A DNA stretch of 64,000 bases, from the NCBI RefSeq assembly GCF_947504105.1, contig NZ_CANNGP010000002.1, positions 62,001 to 126,000 on the forward strand, written 5' to 3'. This stretch comes from an uncultured Tateyamaria sp. (lineage in GTDB: Bacteria > Pseudomonadota > Alphaproteobacteria > Rhodobacterales > Rhodobacteraceae). Every line of letters begins with the position of its first letter. Position 1 is the first letter of the stretch. Made by a program: the position numbers and the translations under genes. The notes beneath the pieces are model-generated. The model ran no database searches and was not told the DNA's origin. It was given only the letters and a program-made list of their open reading frames with translations. This document shows, in pieces, positions 9,792 to 19,259 of this stretch.

Positions 9792-10346
9792 TCAACGAGG
9801 CGAACGTTTTGCCAAGATGCGTTGCAACGTCCGCCGGTGCATGTTCAACCGCCGCGCCGTCTCTGACACGTTGCGATCACACAGTTCATAGACACGTTGG
9901 ATATGCTCCCAACGCACCCGGTCTGCGCTCATCGGGTTCTCCGGTGGGGGTGGCAGATCATCGCCCTTGGCCAATAGCGCGTTGGTGATATCCATGGCAT
10001 CCGCAGGCTTTGACAGATAGTCGGTCGCCCCGATCTTGACGGCCGCAACCGCAGTCGCAATCGCACCATAACCAGTCAGTACCACAACCCGAGCATCCGG
10101 CCGCTTGTCGCGCAGCACTTCGACCACGTCGAGCCCGTTGCCGTCCTCAAGCCGAAGATCGACCACGGCATAAGCAGGCGGACGGGCCGTTGCGATGGCC
10201 TTGCCCGCAGTCACACTGTCCGCCGTTTCAATCTCGAAACCGCGCTTTTCCATGGCCTTGGCCAGACGCCGCAGAAATGGTTCGTCGTCATCAACCAGTA
10301 AGAGCGATTTGTCTTCGCCCAACTCGGGCAGTGCTGCATCCGGCAT
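9792..10346 (-). CDS. regA: Redox response regulator RegA/PrrA/ActR
   Basis: A 184-residue response regulator, the exact length of Rhodobacter PrrA/RegA. It has a receiver domain at 13-130 with the acidic pocket VDDDE (18-22) and phospho-acceptor Asp 63, a proline linker (DDLPPPPENP) and a C-terminal Fis-type helix-turn-helix (about 142-180). It controls respiration, carbon and nitrogen fixation and, where present, photosynthesis genes in response to redox state. The start at 10346 (MPDAALPELG) is chosen over the longer track ORF to match the family. senC lies upstream on the same strand and the cognate kinase regB is divergent. Confidence 0.95.
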   Translation of the reverse strand: MPDAALPELGEDKSLLLVDDDEPFLRRLAKAMEKRGFEIETADSVTAGKAIATARPPAYAVVDLRLEDGNGLDVVEVLRDKRPDARVVVLTGYGAIATAVAAVKIGATDYLSKPADAMDITNALLAKGDDLPPPPENPMSADRVRWEHIQRVYELCDRNVSETARRLNMHRRTLQRILAKRSPR

Positions 10347-10429
10347 CGAATTCTCCAGTTCCCGCTTACTTTTCTGGCTGGAGTGGAATATGGCCCGTGC
10401 AACACACGGGGTCAAATTATTCCGAGAAA

Positions 10430-11050
10430 TCAGGCGTTTTCAACGAAGCATGCAACACGGTCTGCCATTGCGTCGGCGCCTATATCGCGACGGAAAAACT
10501 CAACGAAGCCATGCTCGGGCAGCACAAGATACGTAAACGTCGAGTGATCCACGAGGTAGAACTCATCCGATTTATCATGCGCTTTATAGTATGTTCGGTA
10601 GGTTTTGCTGGCCGCGTCGGTCTGTTCCAACGATCCTGTCAGGCCGATCATCTTCTCATGCAGGTTGTAGGCGAAATCGCCGACAATCTCAGGCGTATCC
10701 CGCTCGGGATCGACCGTGATAAACACCGGCGTGACGGACATGCCGCGTTCGGCCAAAGCATCGACTGCTTCGGCGTTGCGCGCTGTATCCAGCGGACAAA
10801 CATCCGGGCAGAACGTATAGCCGAAGTAGATTAGGCTCGGTTCCGTGATCACGTCGTGATCCGTGACGGTTTGCCCTTTGGCATTGACCAATTCAAACGG
10901 ACCCCCGATTCCGTTGCCGTCGCCCGCAACCTGGGTCGCATTGCACTGGGCAAATGCGGTATCTTCGCCGCTTGACTGGGTGATCCACCACAGGCCCCCG
11001 ATAAAAAGGGCAGCGACAATGGCGGCGACGGGTGCGATGATACGGGTCAT
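10430..11050 (-). CDS. senC: SCO1/SenC/PrrC copper chaperone
   Basis: A 206-residue membrane-anchored protein with one N-terminal transmembrane helix (about 5-24) and a periplasmic thioredoxin-like domain. The copper ligands are visible: Cys 81 and Cys 85 in FCPDVCP and His 169 in VDHST. SenC/PrrC delivers copper to cytochrome oxidases (CuA and cbb3 types) and in Rhodobacter modulates signalling to RegB. The regB/senC/regA arrangement is the classic one. It is divergent from regB with 75 bases between, so a shared regulatory region is likely. Confidence 0.94.
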   Translation of the reverse strand: MTRIIAPVAAIVAALFIGGLWWITQSSGEDTAFAQCNATQVAGDGNGIGGPFELVNAKGQTVTDHDVITEPSLIYFGYTFCPDVCPLDTARNAEAVDALAERGMSVTPVFITVDPERDTPEIVGDFAYNLHEKMIGLTGSLEQTDAASKTYRTYYKAHDKSDEFYLVDHSTFTYLVLPEHGFVEFFRRDIGADAMADRVACFVENA

Positions 11051-11125
11051 ATTCGGCCTCCGGGCTAGGGTTATACCTTAGCTATCAATCCCGGGCGCGA
11101 GTGCAATAAACGAAGAAGTGACACA

Positions 11126-12523
11126 ATGGCGCAACCCGACATTGGCCTGCTGACCGGCCAGCAACGATCAAACTGGATTCGTCTGCGGACGATGATCCTG
11201 CTGCGCTGGGTTGCGATTGTCGGGCAGCTTGTTGCCCTCACGGTCGCACAACGGCTGTACGGCCTCCAACTGGAACTTGGCCTTTGTTATCTGGCCGTAG
11301 GGGTGTCGGTGATCGGCAACCTGATCGCTATCTTCGTCTTTCCCGAAAACAAGCGCCTCAACGAGTTCGAAAACCTGCTCATGGTCCTCTTCGACGTGCT
11401 GCAGCTTGGGTTCCTGTTATTCTTGACGGGCGGGCTGAACAACCCGTTCGCCCTGTTGCTTCTGGGCCCTGTCACCATCTCGGCGGCAGTATTGACGACT
11501 CGGTCGACGCTGCTGGTCGGTGCCACTGCCATCGTTATCGTGACCATCCTGTCGGACTATCATCTACCCCTGCGCACCCAGAATGGGTTTATTTTGCGCA
11601 TTCCGGATCTGTTCGTATTCGGAAACTGGATCGCTCTTGTGATCGCAATCTGTTTCATCGGCTTATATTCCCGCCGTGTCACGTCGGAAATTCATTCAAT
11701 GTCGGACGCCTTGTCTGCCACACAGCTGGCGCTGTCGCGCGAACAGAAGCTGACGGATCTGGGTGGCGTGGTAGCTGCCGCAGCACATGAGCTTGGAACA
11801 CCACTTGCCACGATCAAACTGACCAGTTCCGAACTTATCGAAGAACTGGATGATCGCCCCGAGTTGAAAGAGGATGCTGCCCTGATCCGGCAGCAGGCCG
11901 ACCGCTGCCGCGACATCCTGCGTGACATGGGCCGCGCGGGCAAAGATGACCTGCATCTGCGCCAAGCGCCTTTGATGACCGTGGTCCAGGAAGCCGCCGA
12001 GCCGCACACACACCGTGGAAAGGTCGTGCAATACACCCATGATCCCGATGCTGGCGATGAAATCGACCAACCCGCGATCCTGCGCCAACCCGAGATCATT
12101 CATGGACTGCGCAATCTGGTGCAGAACGCCGTCGACTTTGCCCGGTCGACTGTCTGGATCGAAGCGCACTGGACCAACACACAGATCACCATCCGCATCA
12201 TGGACGATGGGCAGGGTTTCCCGCCGCAACTGCTGGGCCGCATTGGCGATCCGTTTGTACGTCGTCGCAAGTCATCAACGGAACGTGCCCAACGGCCAGA
12301 ATATGAGGGCATGGGCCTGGGCCTGTTCATTGCCAAAACGCTGCTGGAACGATCCGGAGCAGAACTGACCTTTGCCAATGGCGCAGATCCGTATGCCACC
12401 TGGGAGCAGAGGGACAACCATATTGGCGCCATCGTCGAAGTCGTTTGGCCAAGGCAAAAGGTGGATGCGCGGAGTGGCGAAAACGCTGTTTCACTTGGTC
12501 GGAACCAGCAAATCCGAGCCTGA
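11126..12523 (+). CDS. regB: Redox sensor histidine kinase RegB/PrrB/ActS
   Basis: A 465-residue kinase with six N-terminal transmembrane helices (about 25-185). The quinone-sensing heptapeptide GGLNNPF is at 102-108. The H-box AHELGTP has phospho-acceptor His 221, and the redox-active Cys 261 lies in ADRCRDIL. The C-terminal ATPase domain carries the N box (NLVQNAVDFA) and G boxes (DDGQGF, GMGLGLF). All the special RegB features are present, so redox control through the quinone pool and Cys is expected. Its partner regA is 0.8 kb away on the other strand. Confidence 0.96.
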   Translation: MAQPDIGLLTGQQRSNWIRLRTMILLRWVAIVGQLVALTVAQRLYGLQLELGLCYLAVGVSVIGNLIAIFVFPENKRLNEFENLLMVLFDVLQLGFLLFLTGGLNNPFALLLLGPVTISAAVLTTRSTLLVGATAIVIVTILSDYHLPLRTQNGFILRIPDLFVFGNWIALVIAICFIGLYSRRVTSEIHSMSDALSATQLALSREQKLTDLGGVVAAAAHELGTPLATIKLTSSELIEELDDRPELKEDAALIRQQADRCRDILRDMGRAGKDDLHLRQAPLMTVVQEAAEPHTHRGKVVQYTHDPDAGDEIDQPAILRQPEIIHGLRNLVQNAVDFARSTVWIEAHWTNTQITIRIMDDGQGFPPQLLGRIGDPFVRRRKSSTERAQRPEYEGMGLGLFIAKTLLERSGAELTFANGADPYATWEQRDNHIGAIVEVVWPRQKVDARSGENAVSLGRNQQIRA

Positions 12524-12596
12524 AAATTGCAGCGCGTTAATATCGCGTTAACCCTCCTTGCCAAATAGTTCAATGAACTTGGAGAAAGGTTGCGCG

Positions 12597-14117
12597 ATGG
12601 CACTCACTGAAGTGATTGTGGTGTTCGGTTCTGCCTTGTGCGCCGTGGCTGCAGGCATCTTGTATCTTGGCCGTACACCAGCCTCTGGAGTCCAGTCTAT
12701 TGCACCGTTGGTGCCACGGTTTTCCTTCTTGTTCGATGGTGTCGATCTGGAACACGCCTCGCCACACGCGGAAACAGCGATGCGGCGCGAACCGGGTGTG
12801 ACCGATTGGCATGCACTGAAGGCAGGGCTAAGTTCCAGGTTTCCCGGCCTGCCAGATGCCGAGGACATTCAATCTGTTGAAACACTGACACTGCAAGCGG
12901 CCCGCAGCGACGACAGCGCAGTTCTGCGCCTACATCGCGAGGCTGGCAAGACTCGTGTCGAGATTGAAGATCAAACAGTCGGCGATCCAAATACCAAACA
13001 CACCATCCAGTCCCTCGAATCCGAACTGGACAGCCTGCGCCTCGCGGCAAAGGCAGCGCCGTACCCGATCTGGTTGGTTGATGAGACAGACTCCATCACG
13101 TGGCGAAACGCAGCCTATGAAACACTGGAGAAGGCTGCAAAGGGTGTTAATACCGATGATACGTCTGCGATCTTTGAATTTGCTCCGGATGATTTGACCG
13201 GCAAATCGTCTGTCCGGGTACCCGTTAAAATGGACCTCAACGGGACGACTGAATGGTACAGTGTGACAGCGACACAGGCCGACGAGGCCACGGCGTTTCA
13301 CGCAGTGGACATAAACGCTGTCATCCAGGCCGAAGTGGCTCAACGTAACTTTGTCCAGACGCTGGCCAAAACCTTTGCGCAACTGTCCATCGGTCTGGCG
13401 ATCTTTGATCGCAACTGCCAACTGGCCCTTTTCAATCCAGCCCTTGTGGATCTGACATCTTTGCCGGCCGAATTTCTAAGTGGTCGGCCCGATATGCTAT
13501 CGTTCTTCGACCGGCTGCGGGACAACCGGGTAATGCCCGAGCCCAAGAACTATGGGTCATGGCGGCAGGAAATCTCGGCGATGATCAATGCCGCATCGCA
13601 TGGCAGCTATCACGAGACATGGACGCTAGACACCGGACATACATATCGCGTTAGCGGACGGCCCCACCCGGATGGTGCCATTGCGTTTCTGATCGAGGAC
13701 ATCACGGCTGAGATTTCCTTGACCCGCAACTTTCGTGCAGAGCTTGAGCTGGGCCAGTCCCTGATGGACACGTTCGAAGACGCGCTTGTCGTCTTTTCCT
13801 CGGCAGGGGTACTGACATTCTGCAACGCTGCCTATCGCGACATGTGGAAGCTGGATCCGGACAACAGTTTTGCGGATGTCACCATCGTGGATTGCCTGCA
13901 AGCCTGGCAGAAAGAGTGTGAACCGAACCCGGCTTGGGGCGACATGCGCGATTTCGTCATGAAGCTGGGAGAACGGGCCGCGTGGGAGGCCGAGGTGCAA
14001 CACATGGATCGCGGCGCGATCCGGGCACAGGTCTCTCCAATCGTATCCGGGGCAACGGTCATTCGCTTTTCCGAGTTGGTAGGCCAGTCCAAGACCGCGG
14101 TTCCCGCACTGTCCTAA
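12597..14117 (+). CDS. PAS-domain membrane protein, probable DivL-like regulator without kinase domain
   Basis: A 506-residue protein with one N-terminal membrane helix (about 5-24), a short coiled region, and three PAS-like segments at about 145-240, 260-390 and 395-490. The sequence then stops; no H-box or ATPase domain follows. A GGAGAAAGG site sits 7 bases before the ATG at 12597, which decides the start over the TTG in the track. The order PAS protein-tsaE-kinase-murU-addB-addA-trxA matches the divL locus of other alphaproteobacteria, where DivL feeds the CckA-ChpT-CtrA phosphorelay. In Rhodobacter capsulatus a PAS protein called DivL affects CtrA and gene transfer agent production. Assignment here is by context and architecture. 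Confidence 0.7.
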   Translation: MALTEVIVVFGSALCAVAAGILYLGRTPASGVQSIAPLVPRFSFLFDGVDLEHASPHAETAMRREPGVTDWHALKAGLSSRFPGLPDAEDIQSVETLTLQAARSDDSAVLRLHREAGKTRVEIEDQTVGDPNTKHTIQSLESELDSLRLAAKAAPYPIWLVDETDSITWRNAAYETLEKAAKGVNTDDTSAIFEFAPDDLTGKSSVRVPVKMDLNGTTEWYSVTATQADEATAFHAVDINAVIQAEVAQRNFVQTLAKTFAQLSIGLAIFDRNCQLALFNPALVDLTSLPAEFLSGRPDMLSFFDRLRDNRVMPEPKNYGSWRQEISAMINAASHGSYHETWTLDTGHTYRVSGRPHPDGAIAFLIEDITAEISLTRNFRAELELGQSLMDTFEDALVVFSSAGVLTFCNAAYRDMWKLDPDNSFADVTIVDCLQAWQKECEPNPAWGDMRDFVMKLGERAAWEAEVQHMDRGAIRAQVSPIVSGATVIRFSELVGQSKTAVPALS

Positions 14118-14161
14118 CCATTCAGACTTGCAGCGCACTGGGATGGCAGTAGGTTGGCGGG

Positions 14162-14635
14162 ATGACGTCTGCCCCCCTTACCTTACATTGGCCAACCCAA
14201 GATGATACTGCCCACGCTGCTGCAATCCTTGGCCCTGCTTTGCGCCCTGGCGATGTGGTGTTGCTTGAAGGGGATGTTGGTGCGGGCAAGACCCATTTCG
14301 CCCGCGCGCTGATTCAATCTGTGCTTATGGAACCCGAAGATGTACCGTCACCCACCTTCACACTGGTGCAAGTCTATGACACTCGGAACGGCACGCTGTG
14401 GCATACTGACCTGTACCGCGTGTCAGCAAATACCGAGGTGGATGAACTGGGCCTGATAGACGCTTTTGAAGATGCGATTTGCCTTGTCGAGTGGCCGGAT
14501 CGGCTTGGGCATTTGACACCAGATTCTGCCTTGACCATCGCCATCCAATCCAGCGGTGACGGTCGGATCGCGATGCTGCGCTGGACCGATCCACGTTGGT
14601 CAGACCGCCTGCAAGAGTTCATGTCAGATGCCTGA
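14162..14635 (+). CDS. tsaE: tRNA t6A biosynthesis ATPase TsaE
   Basis: A 157-residue P-loop ATPase (YjeE family) needed for multiple turnover of the TsaBD threonylcarbamoyl transferase complex. Walker A is EGDVGAGKTHFAR at about 36-48. The SPTFTLVQVY segment with the switch Thr and the C-terminal LVEWPDRLG Trp motif are also present. tsaD is at the left end of this window, but tsaB is not visible. The stop codon lies 8 bases inside the next gene, consistent with an operon. Confidence 0.95.
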   Translation: MTSAPLTLHWPTQDDTAHAAAILGPALRPGDVVLLEGDVGAGKTHFARALIQSVLMEPEDVPSPTFTLVQVYDTRNGTLWHTDLYRVSANTEVDELGLIDAFEDAICLVEWPDRLGHLTPDSALTIAIQSSGDGRIAMLRWTDPRWSDRLQEFMSDA

Positions 14636-15647
14636 CCGCGCAGCTTTTAGATCGAGTTTCCTCGAAAGTACTGGCTGGGCCAAGGCAACGTCCGAACTGG
14701 TTGCTGGGGACGCATCTAACCGACGGTATGACCGGCTTACACTTTCGGGCGATACACGCATCCTGATGGACGCCCCGCCGGACAAGGGCGAAGATGTTGG
14801 TCCCTTTGTGACCATCACAGCATATTTGCGCGGTGTGGGGCTGTCGGCACCGAAGATCTATGCCCAAGACGCGACACACGGTTTCCTGCTTATCGAAGAC
14901 TTGAGCGACGATCTGTTTGTTCGGGTGATCGAGTCAGACAATACGCGGGAAACACCACTGTATGAGGCAGCGGTTGACCTACTTCTGAACTTGCACCGCG
15001 CTACGCCACCTGATTTGCCACGATATGATGCACATGTGATGACCGATGCCGCCTGCCTTGCATTTGACTGGTATCAGCGTGGCGTACTTGGATCCGTAGA
15101 CGCAGACGCGCGCGCCGCGTTCGAAACGGCCATGCACGCAGCGCTTGAAACTCTTGATACGACGCAGCCGGTTTTGATCCAGCGTGACTACCACGCCGAA
15201 AATCTGATCTGGCTGCCGAAACGAACCGGATCGAAACGGGTCGGTTTGCTTGATTACCAGGACGCGATGCTGGGTCATCCAGCCTATGATCTGGTGTCTG
15301 TGCTGCAGGATGCGCGGCGCGATGTATCACCCGACCTTCAGCATCGAATGGTCGACCGGTATGTAGCTGGTTCCGGTTGTCCAGCAGCGCCATTCCACGA
15401 CGCCTATGCTTTGCTGGGCCTGCAACGCAACCTGCGTATTCTGGGCGTCTTTGCCCGGTTGTCTCTCGCATATGGCAAACCACATTACATCGATCTGATC
15501 CCCCGGGTATGGGGACATATCGAAACGGACCTCTCGCACCCGGTCGCTGCGGAAATCGCACCGTTGATCCGCACGGCACTGCCCGCGCCAACCCCTGACA
15601 TTTTGCAAAGCCTCAAAGACCAATGCCAAACGATCCCCCTGCCGTGA
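14628..15647 (+). CDS. amgK: Anomeric MurNAc/GlcNAc kinase, phosphotransferase-fold (AmgK)
   Basis: A 339-residue aminoglycoside-phosphotransferase-fold kinase. GDASNRRY (about 26-33) is the N-terminal nucleotide loop, RDYHAENL the catalytic (Brenner-type) loop and LLDYQDAMLGH the metal-binding segment. AmgK phosphorylates N-acetylmuramate and N-acetylglucosamine at C1 in the peptidoglycan recycling bypass described in Pseudomonas. The directly overlapping downstream gene is the cognate uridylyltransferase MurU, which supports this over antibiotic resistance. The start at 14628 (MPDRAAF) removes 24 residues that overlap tsaE too far. Confidence 0.88.
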   Translation: MPDRAAFRSSFLESTGWAKATSELVAGDASNRRYDRLTLSGDTRILMDAPPDKGEDVGPFVTITAYLRGVGLSAPKIYAQDATHGFLLIEDLSDDLFVRVIESDNTRETPLYEAAVDLLLNLHRATPPDLPRYDAHVMTDAACLAFDWYQRGVLGSVDADARAAFETAMHAALETLDTTQPVLIQRDYHAENLIWLPKRTGSKRVGLLDYQDAMLGHPAYDLVSVLQDARRDVSPDLQHRMVDRYVAGSGCPAAPFHDAYALLGLQRNLRILGVFARLSLAYGKPHYIDLIPRVWGHIETDLSHPVAAEIAPLIRTALPAPTPDILQSLKDQCQTIPLP

Positions 15648-16315
15648 TGATCTTTGCTGCGGGGTTCGGAACGCGCATGAAGCACCTGACCACGTCGCAA
15701 CCCAAACCGATGATCCCAGTGGCTGGAATGCCACTGATTGATCATGCGCTTGGGATAGTGGACGCAGTGAAACCGCCGCGCATTGTGGTGAACCTGCACT
15801 ATCTGCCCGACGCGCTTGAGGCGCATCTGGCCAAGCGCACCGTCACCACATTGCGGGAAGAACCTGATATTCTTGATACGGGTGGTGGACTGCGCAACGC
15901 GCTGCCTACTCTGGAAAGCAACCCGGTTCTGACCGTGAACCCGGACGCGATCTGGGCCGGGCCAAATCCATTACGTATGTTGCTTGAGGCATGGGACCCC
16001 ATACACATGGACGCCCTTCTGACTTGCGTGCCTCTTGCCCAGGTCCACGGTCGAAACGGAGAGGGTGACTTCCGGCTGGATGACGATGGGCGTCTGCACC
16101 GCGGCGGCACAATGGTCTATGGCGGCACGCAAATCATGAAAACAGACCTGTTGCATGATGTGCCTGAGCGCGCGTTCTCCCTGAATTTCCCTTGGAACAT
16201 GATGGCAGAGCAGGGGCGCCTCTACGGTTTGTCATATCCCGGTCACTGGTGCGACGTGGGTCACCCCGAGGGGATCGCAATCGCCGAAAACATGCTGCAG
16301 CGTCATGATGTTTGA
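15623..16315 (+). CDS. murU: N-acetylmuramate alpha-1-phosphate uridylyltransferase (MurU-type)
   Basis: A 230-residue sugar-1-phosphate nucleotidyltransferase. The nucleotide-binding signature FAAGFGTRM and KPMIPVAG are at 11-36, DTGGGLRNAL follows, and the C-terminal HWCDVGHPEGIA closes the substrate site. MurU makes UDP-MurNAc directly from MurNAc-1-phosphate, bypassing the fosfomycin-sensitive MurA step. It overlaps amgK by 25 bases and addB by 11 bases. A generic nucleotidyltransferase label is the fallback. Confidence 0.87.
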   Translation: MPNDPPAVMIFAAGFGTRMKHLTTSQPKPMIPVAGMPLIDHALGIVDAVKPPRIVVNLHYLPDALEAHLAKRTVTTLREEPDILDTGGGLRNALPTLESNPVLTVNPDAIWAGPNPLRMLLEAWDPIHMDALLTCVPLAQVHGRNGEGDFRLDDDGRLHRGGTMVYGGTQIMKTDLLHDVPERAFSLNFPWNMMAEQGRLYGLSYPGHWCDVGHPEGIAIAENMLQRHDV

Positions 16316-19259
16316 CCCGTCGGACAAATGCAGACTGTTCGGATGCGCCCCGGGTGTCGACTTTCCACTGGCCGTCGTGCGCGGGCTCGAGGATCGGCTA
16401 AAGGGCGCCCCACCCGAAGCCTGGGCGCACGTGACGCTGCTGGTCAACACCACCCGCATGGCCAGACGGCTGCGTGCACTGTTTGACGAAGGACCGGCGC
16501 GGTTACTGCCCCGCATCCGCATGATAACACAGCTGGGCGACCTGCTGCCAAGCGCGCCTCTGCCACCTGCCGCTCCACCGTTGCGGCGGCGGCTTGAATT
16601 GGCGACGCTGATCCAGAACCTTCTCGAGCGCCAACCCGACCTTGCGCCCGATGCAGGACCCTTTAATCTTGCGGACAGCCTTGCCACACTGATGGACGAG
16701 ATGCAGGGCGAAGGGGTGAGTGCGGCCGATATCGCGCGACTGGACGTCTCGGATCAATCCGGCCACTGGGCGCGCGCGCAACAGTTCATCGCGATCGCGC
16801 AGGACTACATCAACCAAAGCAGCAGCGCGCCGGACCCTGAGGCCCGGCAACGTGAAACTGTCCTGCAATTGGCCGATCATTGGACTCATGCGCCACCAAA
16901 GGATCCAATGATTGTCGTTGGCTCAACCGGATCGCGCGGGACAACCTTGTTGCTGATGCAGGCGGTGGCGGCCCTGCCACAGGGGGCTGTTTTGTTGCCT
17001 GGTTTCGATGATCACATGCCTGCCCAAGTCTGGGATGCGTTGGGACAGGATCAGACTGCAGAGGATCACCCGCAATTCCGTTTCCTGCGGTTGTGTCATG
17101 CGCTCGATCTACATCCATCGGATGTTCAGACATGGACGGCGCTGGCCCCTGTATCCGCCCCACGCAATGCGCTTGTTTCGCTTGCACTGCGTCCAGCGCC
17201 CGTTACCGATGCATGGCGAGAGGAGGGGCCAAAGTTGACCAACCTTGGCGCCGCGACAGATACGATCACACTTGTCGAGGCCGACACGCCACGTGCCGAA
17301 GCAATCGCCGTCGCAATGCGCTTGCGGCAAGCAGCCGAGGAGGGGCAAAAAGCGGCTCTCATAACGCCAGACCGGATGCTGACCCGGCAGGTCACGGCAG
17401 CACTGGATCGCTGGGACATCCTGCCTGACGACAGCGCGGGAACGCCGTTGCATCTGTCTCCGCCGGGGCGGTTCCTGCGCCACATCGCGGCGCTGTTTCA
17501 GACCCCTCTGGATGCCGAGGCGCTGCTGACCCTGCTCAAACACCCGTTGTCGCATTCCGGCGCGGATCGCAACCTGCACCAATTGAACACCCAACGGCTT
17601 GAACTGCGAATTCGCAGAGATGGCTTGCCATACCCCGAACCTGACAGCCTGATGCGCTGCGCCTTGAAGGCCACCAGGCAGGTGGACGAGATCGAAACAT
17701 GGGCCGCCTGGATTGGTGACCTTCTGTGTAACCGCGAAATTGCAGGAACACGGTCGCTGGATACGTGGGTGTCCCTGCACCGAACCCTTGCCGAAACGCT
17801 GGCACAAGGACCAAACGGCACCGATGCGGGTGAACTGTGGCAAAAGAAGGCTGGTCAGGCCGCGCGTAAAGTGATGGATGGGCTCGCTGAAAACGCAAGC
17901 TACGGCGGTGACATGTCCGCCCGTGACTATGCCGGCCTGGTCGCAACGGCCTTGCGCCAAGGCGACGATGTACGGGACCGCGACACGCCACATCCGAACA
18001 TCATGATCTGGGGCACCCTTGAAGCGCGCGTTCAGGGCGCAGACCTGGTGATCCTTGCTGGATTGAATGACGGCACATGGCCGGAACCGCCAGCCCCTGA
18101 TCCCTGGCTGAACCGCAAGATGCGTTTTGATGCAGGTCTGCTTTTGCCCGAACGACGGATCGGCCTGTCGGCGCATGACTTCCAGCAAGCCATCGCTGCC
18201 CCCGAGGTCTGGCTGACGCGATCTATCCGGTCAGACGATGCTGAAACGGTGCCATCCCGCTGGGTGAACAGGTTACGCAACCTGCTGCAAGGGTTGGCTG
18301 GACAAGGACAAACCGACCATTGGGGCGCAATGAAGTCGCGTGGTGCGTATTGGCTGACCCTGTCTCGGGAACTGGACCGAACTAAGGAAGAACCAAAGGC
18401 AAAGCGCCCCTCTCCTTGCCCACCCGTGTCTGCGCGTCCCCGTCGGTTCACGGTGACAGAAATCCAGACGCTCATCCGCGATCCTTATGCCATTTATGCA
18501 AAACACGTGCTGCGCCTACGGGCACTGCGGCCCTTGGTGCAGACACCTGATGCGCTTTTGCGCGGGATTCTATCGCACGACGTGATGGAACGATTCGTAC
18601 GCGACACGCTGGACAATAGCGCTTCATTGACCGTCGAGGCGCTCATGATGCACGCCCACACTGTGTTGAACCGGGACGTACCATGGCCCGCCGCACGTGC
18701 GTTATGGCTGGCCCGGTTCGGGCGGGCGGCCGAATGGATTGTCGAGACCGAAAGAGTACGTCAGTCCATCGCCACGCCCACGCTGTTCGAAGATGAGGCC
18801 ATCGGCAAACTCACCCTGCAAACGATCAAAACGGAACTGGAGGGGCGCGCAGATCGGGTGGATGTCGATGAGGCGGGGTCGGTCATTCTGTATGACTACA
18901 AAACCGGTTCGCCCCCGACCAAGGATCAGCAAAAGCACTTCGACAAGCAGCTTCTGATCGAAGCGGCGATGGTCGAGGAGGGCGGATTTTCTACCATAGG
19001 CCCACGCCCTGTCCGCGCCGCGCAATTCATCGGGATGGGCAGCAATCCCAAGACCGAAGATGCACCGCTGGATGTCGAGACACCGCGTCAGATCCTTGCC
19101 GAGCTCGTCGGGTTGTTGAGCGCTTATCTTGAAGGGGACAAAGGCTATACCTCGCGCCGCGCGCTTTACGAAGATCGCGAAGCACGGGACTATGATCAGC
19201 TTGCGCGCTTTGGCGAATGGGACGTGACCCAGGACCCGGCACCAGAGGTGCTGACATGA
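16305..19259 (+). CDS. addB: AddB subunit of the AddAB helicase-nuclease
   Basis: A 984-residue subunit of the alphaproteobacterial AddAB complex, which resects double-strand breaks and loads RecA. The N-terminal two thirds resemble inactive UvrD-like helicase modules (IVVGSTGSRGTT near 205). The C-terminal third carries the RecB-type nuclease core, seen as GRADRVDVDEAG, then ILYDYKTG with the D-x-K catalytic pattern near 860-870. Two ATG codons (16305, 16308) compete for the start. It ends in an ATGA overlap with addA. Length is normal for the family (about 1,000). Confidence 0.94.
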   Translation: MMFDPSDKCRLFGCAPGVDFPLAVVRGLEDRLKGAPPEAWAHVTLLVNTTRMARRLRALFDEGPARLLPRIRMITQLGDLLPSAPLPPAAPPLRRRLELATLIQNLLERQPDLAPDAGPFNLADSLATLMDEMQGEGVSAADIARLDVSDQSGHWARAQQFIAIAQDYINQSSSAPDPEARQRETVLQLADHWTHAPPKDPMIVVGSTGSRGTTLLLMQAVAALPQGAVLLPGFDDHMPAQVWDALGQDQTAEDHPQFRFLRLCHALDLHPSDVQTWTALAPVSAPRNALVSLALRPAPVTDAWREEGPKLTNLGAATDTITLVEADTPRAEAIAVAMRLRQAAEEGQKAALITPDRMLTRQVTAALDRWDILPDDSAGTPLHLSPPGRFLRHIAALFQTPLDAEALLTLLKHPLSHSGADRNLHQLNTQRLELRIRRDGLPYPEPDSLMRCALKATRQVDEIETWAAWIGDLLCNREIAGTRSLDTWVSLHRTLAETLAQGPNGTDAGELWQKKAGQAARKVMDGLAENASYGGDMSARDYAGLVATALRQGDDVRDRDTPHPNIMIWGTLEARVQGADLVILAGLNDGTWPEPPAPDPWLNRKMRFDAGLLLPERRIGLSAHDFQQAIAAPEVWLTRSIRSDDAETVPSRWVNRLRNLLQGLAGQGQTDHWGAMKSRGAYWLTLSRELDRTKEEPKAKRPSPCPPVSARPRRFTVTEIQTLIRDPYAIYAKHVLRLRALRPLVQTPDALLRGILSHDVMERFVRDTLDNSASLTVEALMMHAHTVLNRDVPWPAARALWLARFGRAAEWIVETERVRQSIATPTLFEDEAIGKLTLQTIKTELEGRADRVDVDEAGSVILYDYKTGSPPTKDQQKHFDKQLLIEAAMVEEGGFSTIGPRPVRAAQFIGMGSNPKTEDAPLDVETPRQILAELVGLLSAYLEGDKGYTSRRALYEDREARDYDQLARFGEWDVTQDPAPEVLT

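Noticed and set aside
14628-15647. Aminoglycoside resistance phosphotransferase
   Set aside because: The fold is shared, but overlap with murU and tsaE fits the AmgK sugar kinase; no resistance context.
17109-18188. 359-codon minus-strand ORF over addB
   Set aside because: Antisense to addB, low-complexity composition and no domain; shadow frame.
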